Positions 1-5,723 of a stretch of DNA of 8,314 nt are shown here, in pieces (the stretch's first letter is position 1; each line of letters begins with the position of its first letter). A program made the translations under genes and the position numbers. This DNA is from an uncultured Nitrospira sp. (GTDB taxonomy: Bacteria > Nitrospirota > Nitrospiria > Nitrospirales > Nitrospiraceae), in assembly GCA_946479785.1 (NCBI GenBank), contig CAMLHQ010000114.1:1-8314 (forward strand). The letters are read 5' to 3'. The notes beneath the pieces are model-generated. The model did not search any database. It had not been told where the DNA came from and saw nothing but the letters and a program-made list of their open reading frames with translations.

Positions 1-136
1 CGCCAACGGCTCAAGGCCGAGGCGGAGGAAAAAGCCCGGCTCCAGCAGGAACAATCTCAACTCACGGCCAGCCTCGACCAGGAACGTCAACGGCTCAAGG
101 CCGAGGGGGAGGAAAAAGCCCGGCTCGAGCAGGAAC
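1..136 (+). repeat. Two copies of a ~52-base direct repeat, 84-base period, within the coiled coil
   Basis: Bases 1-52 recur at 85-136 with three mismatches (3/87, 23/107, 43/127). The period of 84 bases is 28 codons, exactly four heptads, so adding or losing a unit keeps both the reading frame and the coiled-coil register. The first copy starts at the window edge, so more copies may lie upstream. Confidence 0.85.
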
Positions 137-678
137 GTGCAGCGAAGGAGGAAGAGATCAGGCGGTTGACAAGAACGCAGGAAGAATTATCGCGTTCGCT
201 GCAAGACGAGATCGCTAAGGGGAACATTACGATTCAGCAAGTTAGGGATCGTCTCACGATCAACATGGTGGATCGCGTGTTGTTCGACTCCGGTCGCGCC
301 CAGATCAAGCCGGCCGGCTTGAAGGTCCTCAAACAAGTCAGCGATGTGCTGAATAAAGTCACGGATAAACAAATCCGGATCGAAGGCCACACGGACAATG
401 TGCCGATCAGCACCAAGCTGCAAGATAGATTCAAGACGAACTGGGAACTCTCCACTGCGCGTGCAACCACCGTGGTGCGGTATCTCATCGATCAGGGTGG
501 AGTGCAACCTCAAACCCTCTCAGCCGTCGGCTATGCCGACACGCATCCAATCGCAGGTAATGACACTGAAGAAGGCCGGACCTCCAACAGGCGGATCGAA
601 ATCGTGCTGTATCCAAAAGATCTGTCACAAATCGCTGGACCACCGGCCCAAACAGCAATCCCCACTTCCATACACTGA
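1..678 (+). CDS. OmpA/MotB-type peptidoglycan-binding protein with coiled-coil stalk (5' end missing)
   Basis: The reading frame is open from the left edge, so this is the C-terminal 225 residues of a longer protein; the TTG at 166 is an internal codon, not the start. Visible residues 1 to about 70 are almost all Glu, Lys, Arg, Gln, Ala and Leu, a long coiled coil with an imperfect 28-residue repeat. Residues about 85-207 form an OmpA C-terminal domain: VLFDSG, then GHTDN, WELSTARA and GRTSNRRIEI. By family knowledge, Asp132 (in GHTDN) and Arg154 (in STARA) would hold the diaminopimelate of peptidoglycan. The insert between these two motifs is of MotB length rather than classical OmpA length. 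The protein probably sits in the envelope, with a helical stalk linking an unseen N-terminal anchor to the cell wall. About 18 residues follow the domain. A hairpin follows the stop codon, so this gene probably ends its transcript. The exact subfamily cannot be named without the N-terminus. Confidence 0.9.
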   Translation, partial: RQRLKAEAEEKARLQQEQSQLTASLDQERQRLKAEGEEKARLEQERAAKEEEIRRLTRTQEELSRSLQDEIAKGNITIQQVRDRLTINMVDRVLFDSGRAQIKPAGLKVLKQVSDVLNKVTDKQIRIEGHTDNVPISTKLQDRFKTNWELSTARATTVVRYLIDQGGVQPQTLSAVGYADTHPIAGNDTEEGRTSNRRIEIVLYPKDLSQIAGPPAQTAIPTSIH

Positions 679-683
679 ACAAT

Positions 684-717
684 AGAGGGCGGCCTCCGTG
701 TTTGAAGGCCGCCCTCT
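684..717 (+). terminator. Hairpin terminator after the OmpA-like gene
   Basis: A perfect 12-base-pair inverted repeat, AGAGGGCGGCCT (684-695) and AGGCCGCCCTCT (706-717), encloses a 10-base loop and starts 6 bases after the stop codon. The stem is very GC-rich but no T-run follows on the plus strand, so it is not a textbook intrinsic terminator. It could instead pause polymerase or protect the 3' end of the message. Confidence 0.6.
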
Positions 718-775
718 CGCCCGCCATGCAATCCCGGCTGGATTTCACAGGTCGCTACACAGTATCGTGGGAGCC

Positions 776-1654
776 ATGCGATGGGAGGGCCGCCAAGAGA
801 GCGAGAACGTCGAAGACCGCCGCGGATTAGGTCCGGCGAGAGTCGGCGGGATCGGGATCGGCGGCATTGTGTTGGTGCTGGCGGTCAGCTACTTCACAGG
901 GGTGAATCCATTGACAATCCTGAACATGCTCAGCGGCATCCAGGACATGGGCCCGACCTCAGAAGATGTCCAGTCTGTGCCGACTGGACCGCCCAATGAC
1001 CAACTCGGCAAATTTGCATCCGTCGTCCTGGCCGATACCGAGCAGACATGGCAGCAACTATTGCCAAAAACATTCGAACAGCCCTATGAAGATCCTCGCC
1101 TTGTACTGTTCAAGGGCAGCGTACATTCGGCCTGCGGCACGACATCCTCGGCCGTTGGCCCGTTCTACTGTCCCAACGACCAAAAAGTGTACCTTGACCT
1201 TTCATTTTTCAATGAAATGTCGCAGCGACTCGGCGCACCAGGCGATTTCGCGCAGGCGTATGTCATCGCTCACGAGGTCGGCCACCACGTACAAAATCTT
1301 CTTGGCATCGCGGAGAAGGTCAATCGGCTCCAGCGGCAAGTATCAGAAACCGAAGGCAACGCGCTCTCCGTTCGGATGGAATTGCAAGCCGATTGTTTTG
1401 CCGGCGTGTGGGGCTACCATGCCAACCGCGAACGGAATCTGATCGAACCAGGTGACTTTGAAGATGGGCTGCGAGCGGCAGCAGCTATCGGCGACGATCA
1501 ACTCCAGAAGATGTCGCGCGGCTACGTGCAGCCGGAAAGCTGGACCCATGGGTCCAGCCAACAGCGCACGACTTGGCTTCGTAAAGGGCTGGAGACGGGG
1601 GACCCTCATGCCTGCGATACGTTTTCGCCGAACCGAGCCAATGGGAGACATTGA
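776..1654 (+). CDS. ypfJ: Membrane-anchored neutral zinc metallopeptidase, YpfJ family
   Basis: A 292-residue protein, normal for the family. It opens with MRWEGRQESENVEDRRG, closely matching the usual N-terminus of YpfJ-type proteins, which fixes the start at ATG 776; GGGAG lies just upstream with short spacing. Residues about 23-41 are one hydrophobic segment, so the short N-terminus is probably cytoplasmic and the peptidase domain outside the inner membrane. The zinc site is HEVGH at 166-170, with Glu202 in ELQADCFAG as the likely third ligand. The preceding block from SACGTTSSAVGPFYCP to VYLDLSFF is also characteristic and contributes two cysteines. The family is predicted to be a metalloprotease, but its substrate is unknown to me. 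The stop codon sits within a few bases of the FUN14 gene start, so the two are almost certainly co-transcribed and translationally coupled. A longer reading from GTG 698 is rejected because it begins inside the terminator loop. Confidence 0.93.
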   Translation: MRWEGRQESENVEDRRGLGPARVGGIGIGGIVLVLAVSYFTGVNPLTILNMLSGIQDMGPTSEDVQSVPTGPPNDQLGKFASVVLADTEQTWQQLLPKTFEQPYEDPRLVLFKGSVHSACGTTSSAVGPFYCPNDQKVYLDLSFFNEMSQRLGAPGDFAQAYVIAHEVGHHVQNLLGIAEKVNRLQRQVSETEGNALSVRMELQADCFAGVWGYHANRERNLIEPGDFEDGLRAAAAIGDDQLQKMSRGYVQPESWTHGSSQQRTTWLRKGLETGDPHACDTFSPNRANGRH

Positions 1655-1656
1655 CG

Positions 1657-2103
1657 GTGGAAGAAGAACAAGTATGCTCCACTGCACCGGTACAGTCGAC
1701 TAGCTGGGAGGCGATCCTGGCCGATCCGCCCTGGATGGCCAAATCATTCCTCGCCGTCGGCGCCGCGACAGTGGGCGGGCTCGCCTCCTGGATCGGAAAT
1801 ATCACATCACCCGCCATGGCCGAGATCGGAGGCAGCTACCTGGGCGGTTTCTTGATCGGTTGGGCCTTTCGCCGATTCTTGAAAATGGCGGCGATGATCG
1901 TGGCCGTCCTCCTGGCCTGCCTTGGCGCGCTGAAAGCGACTGATTTAATTAATCTGGACTGGGCCTCGATCGAAACGCAAATTTCCCATGCCCTTCAATG
2001 GCTGCATGGCGAAGCCGAAGGATTGAAAAATCTTCTGACGGGATTTCTTCCATCTGCGGGCGCGGCGGGAGCCGGATCGTTTTTCGGTTTTCGGAAGAAA
2101 TGA
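1657..2103 (+). CDS. FUN14-domain membrane protein
   Basis: A small 148-residue membrane protein. Hydrophobic segments lie at about 28-47, 53-71, 74-92 and 129-145. The core GGSYLGGFLIGWAFRRFLK, the following LINLDW and the glycine-rich end LPSAGAAGAGSFFGFRKK match the FUN14 family (Pfam FUN14; eukaryotic member FUNDC1, a mitochondrial outer-membrane mitophagy receptor). The role of bacterial FUN14 proteins is not established as far as I know. I prefer GTG 1657 because GGGAGA at 1643-1648 then sits 8 bases upstream. TTG 1651, which would overlap the previous stop as TTGA, would add two residues but leaves only 2 bases of spacing. Either way the gene is coupled to the metallopeptidase, so the two products may act together at the inner membrane. 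Recognition of the family is by motif and hydrophobicity pattern. Confidence 0.82.
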   Translation: MEEEQVCSTAPVQSTSWEAILADPPWMAKSFLAVGAATVGGLASWIGNITSPAMAEIGGSYLGGFLIGWAFRRFLKMAAMIVAVLLACLGALKATDLINLDWASIETQISHALQWLHGEAEGLKNLLTGFLPSAGAAGAGSFFGFRKK

Positions 2104-2127
2104 ACCAGTAGGAAATCAGACGGACAA

Positions 2128-2424
2128 CTAATCAGCCAACTTCTCTTTAATCTTCCGTTCAGCCTTTGCGAATCCCTCAGCAGTCTTATCGGCGGCCTTT
2201 TTGAGCTTCTTCTCTACCTTCTCAGGCACGTGCTTGTCTTCGACTTTCTTGACAGTCTTCTTCACGCCCTCTTCGATTTTTTTGCCGATCTTCTTTGCGG
2301 TCTCGCCAACTTTGTCGACAACGCCGGGCTCATTGCCTGACTCGCTCGCTCGGCTGAGCGTAAAGCTCGCCAGCGAAATCGTCAGGGCAACCACAAGCAG
2401 TGCCACAAACTGTTTCCACATCAT
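2128..2424 (-). CDS. Small exported lysine-rich amphipathic-helix protein, function unknown
   Basis: A 98-residue protein. Residues 1-26 look like a signal peptide: MMWKQ, then a hydrophobic core to about residue 23, with possible cleavage after SRA. The mature part carries about 20 lysines within residues 35-98, plus regularly spaced Glu/Asp and small hydrophobics, and should be largely helical. Residues 41-51 and 52-62 are two copies of an 11-residue pattern (E-x-x-K-K-x-x-K-K-I/V-E), as in apolipoprotein-, synuclein- or LEA-like amphipathic helices. The start is ATG 2424, because AGGGGG lies 6 bases upstream; the in-frame TTG at 2430 has no usable spacing. The gene is divergent from the HtrA-like protease (76 bases between starts) and converges on the FUN14 gene 24 bases away. 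I recognise no family. It may bind membrane, peptidoglycan or nucleic acid in the periplasm, or act as a stress protectant; this is inference only. Confidence 0.75.
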   Translation of the reverse strand: MMWKQFVALLVVALTISLASFTLSRASESGNEPGVVDKVGETAKKIGKKIEEGVKKTVKKVEDKHVPEKVEKKLKKAADKTAEGFAKAERKIKEKLAD

Positions 2425-2500
2425 ATCCAACCCCCTGTCATTGAGGACTCAGGGTTATTATACTGTTCCCCGTCATGTTACTACAGCGAAAGGACCCTTC
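2425..2500. promoter_or_regulatory. Divergent promoter region between the lysine-rich protein and the serine protease
   Basis: This 76-base gap must hold the start signals for both divergent genes. It contains an AT-rich core at 2455-2464 in otherwise GC-rich surroundings. Read on the minus strand the core gives TATAAT, and on the plus strand TATACT at 2459-2464. Convincing -35 boxes are absent for both directions (TTGAGG at 2441-2446 is only 12 bases from the plus-strand box), so activator control or a non-housekeeping sigma factor is possible. Confidence 0.5.
2457..2462 (-). promoter_or_regulatory. Candidate -10 box for the lysine-rich protein gene
   Basis: A perfect TATAAT on the minus strand, about 33 bases upstream of ATG 2424, would give a leader of about 25 bases, enough to include the AGGGGG ribosome-binding site. 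No good -35 match lies 16-18 bases upstream (TGTAGT at the 17-base position). Confidence 0.4.
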
Positions 2501-3538
2501 ATGCTCACCGCCCTAATACGCGATCGTCGCACATTCCTCAGGCCAACGAGTATGCTCACGGCCTGCGTACTCATTCTTATATTATTCTACTCCACGTGGG
2601 CGGCCGGAGCAGGAACCAATGCCGAGGCCATTGAACAGGCTAAACGAGCTACCGTCGGCATCTTGGAAGACACACAAGATCCCCGCACACCGGAAAAACC
2701 CGGCAAGATCAAAATCCGCGGAACCGGCTTCCATCTGCATGACGGATACATCGTCACGGCCAGGCACGCAGTTGAGAAGAACAGCCCGACAGGCCAGATC
2801 GTCCCCAAGATCATTCACGTCCTCACCTCCGATCTTCACGAATTGGTGGCACAAATTGTGGGAGATAGCGCCTATCTCGACGTCGTCGTCTACCGCCTCA
2901 ACCAGAAAGATCGTCCGCTCCTGGCAATTTCAACTCTCTTTGCCGCGGAGGCGCCGATTGTCGGCAGCGAAGTCTTTACCGTGGGCTATCCGATGGGATG
3001 GGGTCCGACCATGGCTTTCGGTCGCATCGGAAACGCCAATACGTTTTTGCAAACCGTCGAAACCCGACTCGTGCAAGCCGATCTCTCCGCCTGCAGCGGC
3101 AACTCAGGAGGTGGTCTCTTCAATCAAGCGGGCGAAGTCGTCGGGATCATGCATGCCGTGATTCAAACAGACAAAGATGAAACCCATGTCTATTGCAGCC
3201 AAATGGCTTTTGCCATTCCCGGCACCCTGGCCGCGCGCATCGTCAACGCCGCCATCGAAGGCAAACCTCTGGCTTTTTCAAAGCTCGGGATTCATATGAC
3301 TGCGGTGAAAGACGGTACGAAGTGGCGGATTGCCGTGAGAGACGTGGCCGACCCCGCGAAGGCCGCCGGCATTCAGAAGCACGACATCCTCTTGGCCATC
3401 GAGGACACTGAAATCCTCGACGCGGCGCACTTGAAAAACTATCTGATTGAACGGACGGTTCCAGGGCAAAAGGTGTCCGTTAAAGTCCGCCGCGCGGAGG
3501 CAGACCTAACATTCACTGTGACGCTGGCCGGCGGATGA
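2501..3538 (+). CDS. Exported trypsin-like serine protease with C-terminal PDZ domain (HtrA/DegP-like)
   Basis: A 345-residue protein. ATG 2501 is chosen because AAAGGA lies about 6 bases upstream; the frame is open further upstream, but that stretch is antisense to the lysine-rich gene. Residues 1-17 are basic, followed by a hydrophobic core at about 18-35 (LTACVLILILFYSTWAA), which is a signal peptide or membrane anchor. ATG 2552 would give a shorter signal peptide. The protease domain spans about 45-255: RGTGFHLHDGYIVTARHAV carries catalytic His89, YLDVVVYRL carries Asp127, and CSGNSGG carries Ser202. Residues about 262-345 form one PDZ domain (DPAKAAGIQKHDILLAIED). One PDZ and the export signal resemble DegS/HtrA-type envelope quality-control proteases, but the domain is divergent and is best called a trypsin-like peptidase with PDZ. 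Cys198 and Cys232 flank the active site and might pair. It probably acts in the periplasm. It ends tail-to-tail with the ABC gene. Confidence 0.9.
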   Translation: MLTALIRDRRTFLRPTSMLTACVLILILFYSTWAAGAGTNAEAIEQAKRATVGILEDTQDPRTPEKPGKIKIRGTGFHLHDGYIVTARHAVEKNSPTGQIVPKIIHVLTSDLHELVAQIVGDSAYLDVVVYRLNQKDRPLLAISTLFAAEAPIVGSEVFTVGYPMGWGPTMAFGRIGNANTFLQTVETRLVQADLSACSGNSGGGLFNQAGEVVGIMHAVIQTDKDETHVYCSQMAFAIPGTLAARIVNAAIEGKPLAFSKLGIHMTAVKDGTKWRIAVRDVADPAKAAGIQKHDILLAIEDTEILDAAHLKNYLIERTVPGQKVSVKVRRAEADLTFTVTLAGG

Positions 3539-3541
3539 AGC

Positions 3542-4360
3542 TCAACGACATTCGGAAGATCCTGGCAACGCTTGATACCACCCGTGAGCCTGGGCCAAGG
3601 TCACTGGACAATCGAAGAGGCGACTGAGGTGTGTCTCTGAGAGCACCGCCTTCTTCTCCCCATCCTCGAGAATTGTTCCTTTCTTCAACAACACGACCCG
3701 CCTGATCTCCGGAGGAATCTCGTGAATATGGTGGGTCACGAGCAGGATGGTCTTCCCTTTTCGCATATAGGTACGAACGAGATCCAGATAATGAAACGTC
3801 GCGGTCAAGTCGAGCCCGCTGGTCGGCTCATCGAGCACCAGCACCGACGGCCCATGCACGAGCGCACGCGCTAGCAGACAGCGCCGCTGCTCGCCTGTCG
3901 ACATCTCGGCATATTTCCTGTCGGTCAAGAGGCCGATACCTAAATCCTCCATCACGGTATGGGCCCGCACGATTTGGGCATAGGTATAATCCTGATGCCC
4001 GTATGTACCGATACTCGCATAGTAACCAGACAACACGACCTTCAATCCGGTCACCTGCTCCATATAATGGTGCTGCAGATCGTGCGACACCATTCCCAAA
4101 CGTTTGCGCACATCCCAGACATTCCACCGTTCTTCACCGAACAGTCGAATGGATGTCTCGTCTTTGGGCATCGCATGCACTTCGCCAGCCAGCAGCTTGA
4201 GGATCGTCGACTTTCCCGCTCCGTTCGGGCCGAGAATCGCCGTATGCTGATCTGCTTCCAGAACAAAGGAAAGATTGTCGAAGACGCAGGTGTCGCCTCG
4301 ATAGACTGTCGCGTGCTTGATGTCGAGAATACGTCCGTCGTAGGAAGAAGCTTCAGACAT
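3542..4360 (-). CDS. Stand-alone ABC transporter ATP-binding protein (ModF/COG1119-like)
   Basis: A complete single ABC nucleotide-binding domain of 272 residues. Walker A is GPNGAGKST at 44-52, the signature is STGEQ at 154-158, Walker B is VLVLDE at 173-178, the D-loop is SGLD at 181-184 and the switch histidine is His210 in VTHH. The Q-loop region reads VSHDLQ (Gln96), which with the following H-Y and tyrosine-rich stretch resembles the ModF/YlmA group of ATPases. No membrane segments are present and no permease or binding protein is encoded nearby, so its partner is unknown; it could be a non-transport ABC ATPase. The gene starts 14 bases after the chorismate synthase stop on the same strand and is probably co-transcribed with it. 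No clear ribosome-binding site precedes ATG 4360, which suggests translation by coupling to aroC. Confidence 0.88.
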   Translation of the reverse strand: MSEASSYDGRILDIKHATVYRGDTCVFDNLSFVLEADQHTAILGPNGAGKSTILKLLAGEVHAMPKDETSIRLFGEERWNVWDVRKRLGMVSHDLQHHYMEQVTGLKVVLSGYYASIGTYGHQDYTYAQIVRAHTVMEDLGIGLLTDRKYAEMSTGEQRRCLLARALVHGPSVLVLDEPTSGLDLTATFHYLDLVRTYMRKGKTILLVTHHIHEIPPEIRRVVLLKKGTILEDGEKKAVLSETHLSRLFDCPVTLAQAHGWYQALPGSSECR

Positions 4361-4374
4361 GCAGGACGGAGGCG

Positions 4375-5538
4375 TCAGGCTTCGTGAGGCTCGGGATTGA
4401 CCTTGGCGACAGGCTTGCTCTTGCTCGCGGAACCGGCTCTCTTGACCGATCCGGCGATCTTGGGCGTGGAAGTCTTCACGGCAGCGTTCTGTGCACGATG
4501 GAGCAATGCGTGATCCATGAGCACAAGTGCCACCATCGCCTCCGCGATCGGCGTGGCGCGGATGCCGACACAGGGATCATGGCGCCCATTGGTTTCAACG
4601 GTCACAGGATTACCCTGCTTATCAATCGAACGGCGTGACACACGAATGCTCGAGGTCGGCTTGATGCCGATCGTCACGACGATATCCTGGCCGGTGGAAA
4701 TGCCCCCCAGGATCCCGCCGGCATGATTGGTCACGAACCCATCCGGCGTCAGCTCGTCGCCGTGCTCAGACCCGCGCTGTGTCACGGAGGCAAACCCGGA
4801 GCCGATTTCAACGGCCTTCACCGCGTTGATGCTCATCATCGATGCAGCTAAATCCGCATCCAACTTCGCGTAGACGGGAGCTCCCCACCCTACCGGCACA
4901 TGTTCGGCCACCGTCGTAATTCTGGCGCCGACGGAATCGCCGGACTTGCGCAGTTCGTCCATAAACGATTCCAGCTTGGTCACAACTTCTACGTTAGCTG
5001 CGAAGAAAGGATTCCCGCTTACCGCATCCCACGTCTTGAACGGAACTTCGTGAGGTCCGAGCTGACTCAAGTATCCACGAATGACGACGCCATACGTTTC
5101 CCTGAGCCACTTTTTCGCGATCGCGGCCGCGGCGACACGAACGGCCGTTTCCCGCGCGGACGCGCGCCCGCCACCTCGATGATCGCGAATTCCATACTTC
5201 TGCCAATAGGTATAATCGGCATGGCCGGGACGAAACGTATCGATCAGATTGCCATAGTCCTTACTGCGCGCATCTTCATTGCGGATCAGCAACGCAATCG
5301 GCGTCCCCGTGGTCTTGCCCTCGAACACCCCGGAGAGAATTTCGACGGTATCGGACTCTTGCCGCTGTGTCACATGGCGAGAGGTGCCGGGCTTGCGGCG
5401 GTCGAGGTCTTTTTGAATATCTTCAGCGGACAGCGAAAGACCTGGGGGACAGCCATCGACGACACAGCCGATCGCGGGCCCATGGCTTTCGCCAAAGGAC
5501 GTGAGGGTGAAGATGTGACCGAACGTATTACCGGCCAT
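4375..5538 (-). CDS. aroC: Chorismate synthase
   Basis: Catalyses the last common step of the shikimate pathway, conversion of 5-enolpyruvylshikimate-3-phosphate to chorismate with reduced FMN, in the cytoplasm. The 387-residue protein carries all the family signatures: [20 protein letters not shown] at 14-33, [14 protein letters not shown] around His106, [11 protein letters not shown] at 121-131, and a C-terminal [20 protein letters not shown] block. His19 and His106 correspond to the conserved catalytic histidines. ATG 5538 is chosen because the family normally begins near [10 protein letters not shown] and because AGGGAGGAG lies about 10 bases upstream; the TTG at 5562 falls upstream of that site. 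The last 37 residues (about 351-387) form a Lys/Ala/Ser/Pro-rich tail beyond the usual end of the enzyme. The gene is followed after 14 bases by the ABC ATPase gene, and preceded by a large palindrome separating it from aspS. Confidence 0.97.
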   Translation of the reverse strand: MAGNTFGHIFTLTSFGESHGPAIGCVVDGCPPGLSLSAEDIQKDLDRRKPGTSRHVTQRQESDTVEILSGVFEGKTTGTPIALLIRNEDARSKDYGNLIDTFRPGHADYTYWQKYGIRDHRGGGRASARETAVRVAAAAIAKKWLRETYGVVIRGYLSQLGPHEVPFKTWDAVSGNPFFAANVEVVTKLESFMDELRKSGDSVGARITTVAEHVPVGWGAPVYAKLDADLAASMMSINAVKAVEIGSGFASVTQRGSEHGDELTPDGFVTNHAGGILGGISTGQDIVVTIGIKPTSSIRVSRRSIDKQGNPVTVETNGRHDPCVGIRATPIAEAMVALVLMDHALLHRAQNAAVKTSTPKIAGSVKRAGSASKSKPVAKVNPEPHEA

Positions 5539-5601
5539 GGACGGAAAACTCCTCCCTACCAAATCATCGAAACGTTCTCGAGTATTCCGGAAACGACGTA
5601 A
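5539..5601 (-). promoter_or_regulatory. Upstream region of aroC with strong ribosome-binding site and possible promoter
   Basis: AGGGAGGAG at about 5549-5556 (minus strand) is the ribosome-binding site for ATG 5538. TTGAAC at 5606-5611, inside the end of the adjacent palindrome, and AATACT at 5581-5586 could form a weak promoter with a 19-base spacer. The spacing is long, so this is tentative. Confidence 0.35.
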
Positions 5602-5721
5602 GGATGTTCAAAAAGGCTGTCCAGCGAGGCCGCAGCGAGCGAAGAGGCGAGGCGTACTTTGTTTCGTACGTTGAGCCTCTGAGCGATGCGAGAACAAAGC
5701 TGGCGGCCTTTTTCAACATCC
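5602..5721. repeat. 120-base palindromic intergenic element, likely multicopy and possibly a two-way terminator
   Basis: The ends are inverted repeats of about 23 bases: GGATGTTCAAAAAGGC at 5602-5617 against GCCTTTTTCAACATCC at 5706-5721, with one mismatch, the pairing extending inward to CAGC/GCTG with a one-base bulge. A second nested hairpin lies in the middle: AGAGGC (5643-5648) with GCCTCT (5675-5680), and inside it CGTAC (5653-5657) with GTACG (5666-5670). Each arm gives a T-run after a GC-rich stem on one strand, so the element could stop transcription in both directions. It starts 2 bases after the aspS stop codon. It codes for nothing visible. I recall very similar sequences scattered between genes in Nitrospira genomes, but cannot verify this here. 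Confidence 0.75.
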
Positions 5722-5723
5722 GC

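Noticed and set aside
743..768. A promoter-like pair (TTCACA and TATCGT) before the metallopeptidase
   Set aside because: The spacer is only 13 bases and the -10 match is poor.
698..775. A 26-residue N-terminal extension of the metallopeptidase from GTG 698
   Set aside because: It starts in the loop of the terminator hairpin, has no ribosome-binding site or family support, and the normal family N-terminus begins at ATG 776.
2092..2156. A possible hairpin between the convergent FUN14 and lysine-rich genes (CGGAAGA with TCTTCCG)
   Set aside because: The stem is only 7 bases with a loop of nearly 50, and no T-run follows; it is likely chance.
2201..2500. A 100-residue N-terminal extension of the serine protease
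   Set aside because: This stretch is the reverse complement of the lysine-rich gene (the Phe/Ser-rich translation mirrors Lys/Glu codons), and a good ribosome-binding site and signal peptide support ATG 2501.
4900..5601. A 233-residue plus-strand open frame opposite aroC
   Set aside because: It is antisense to the fully conserved chorismate synthase and shows no recognisable domain.
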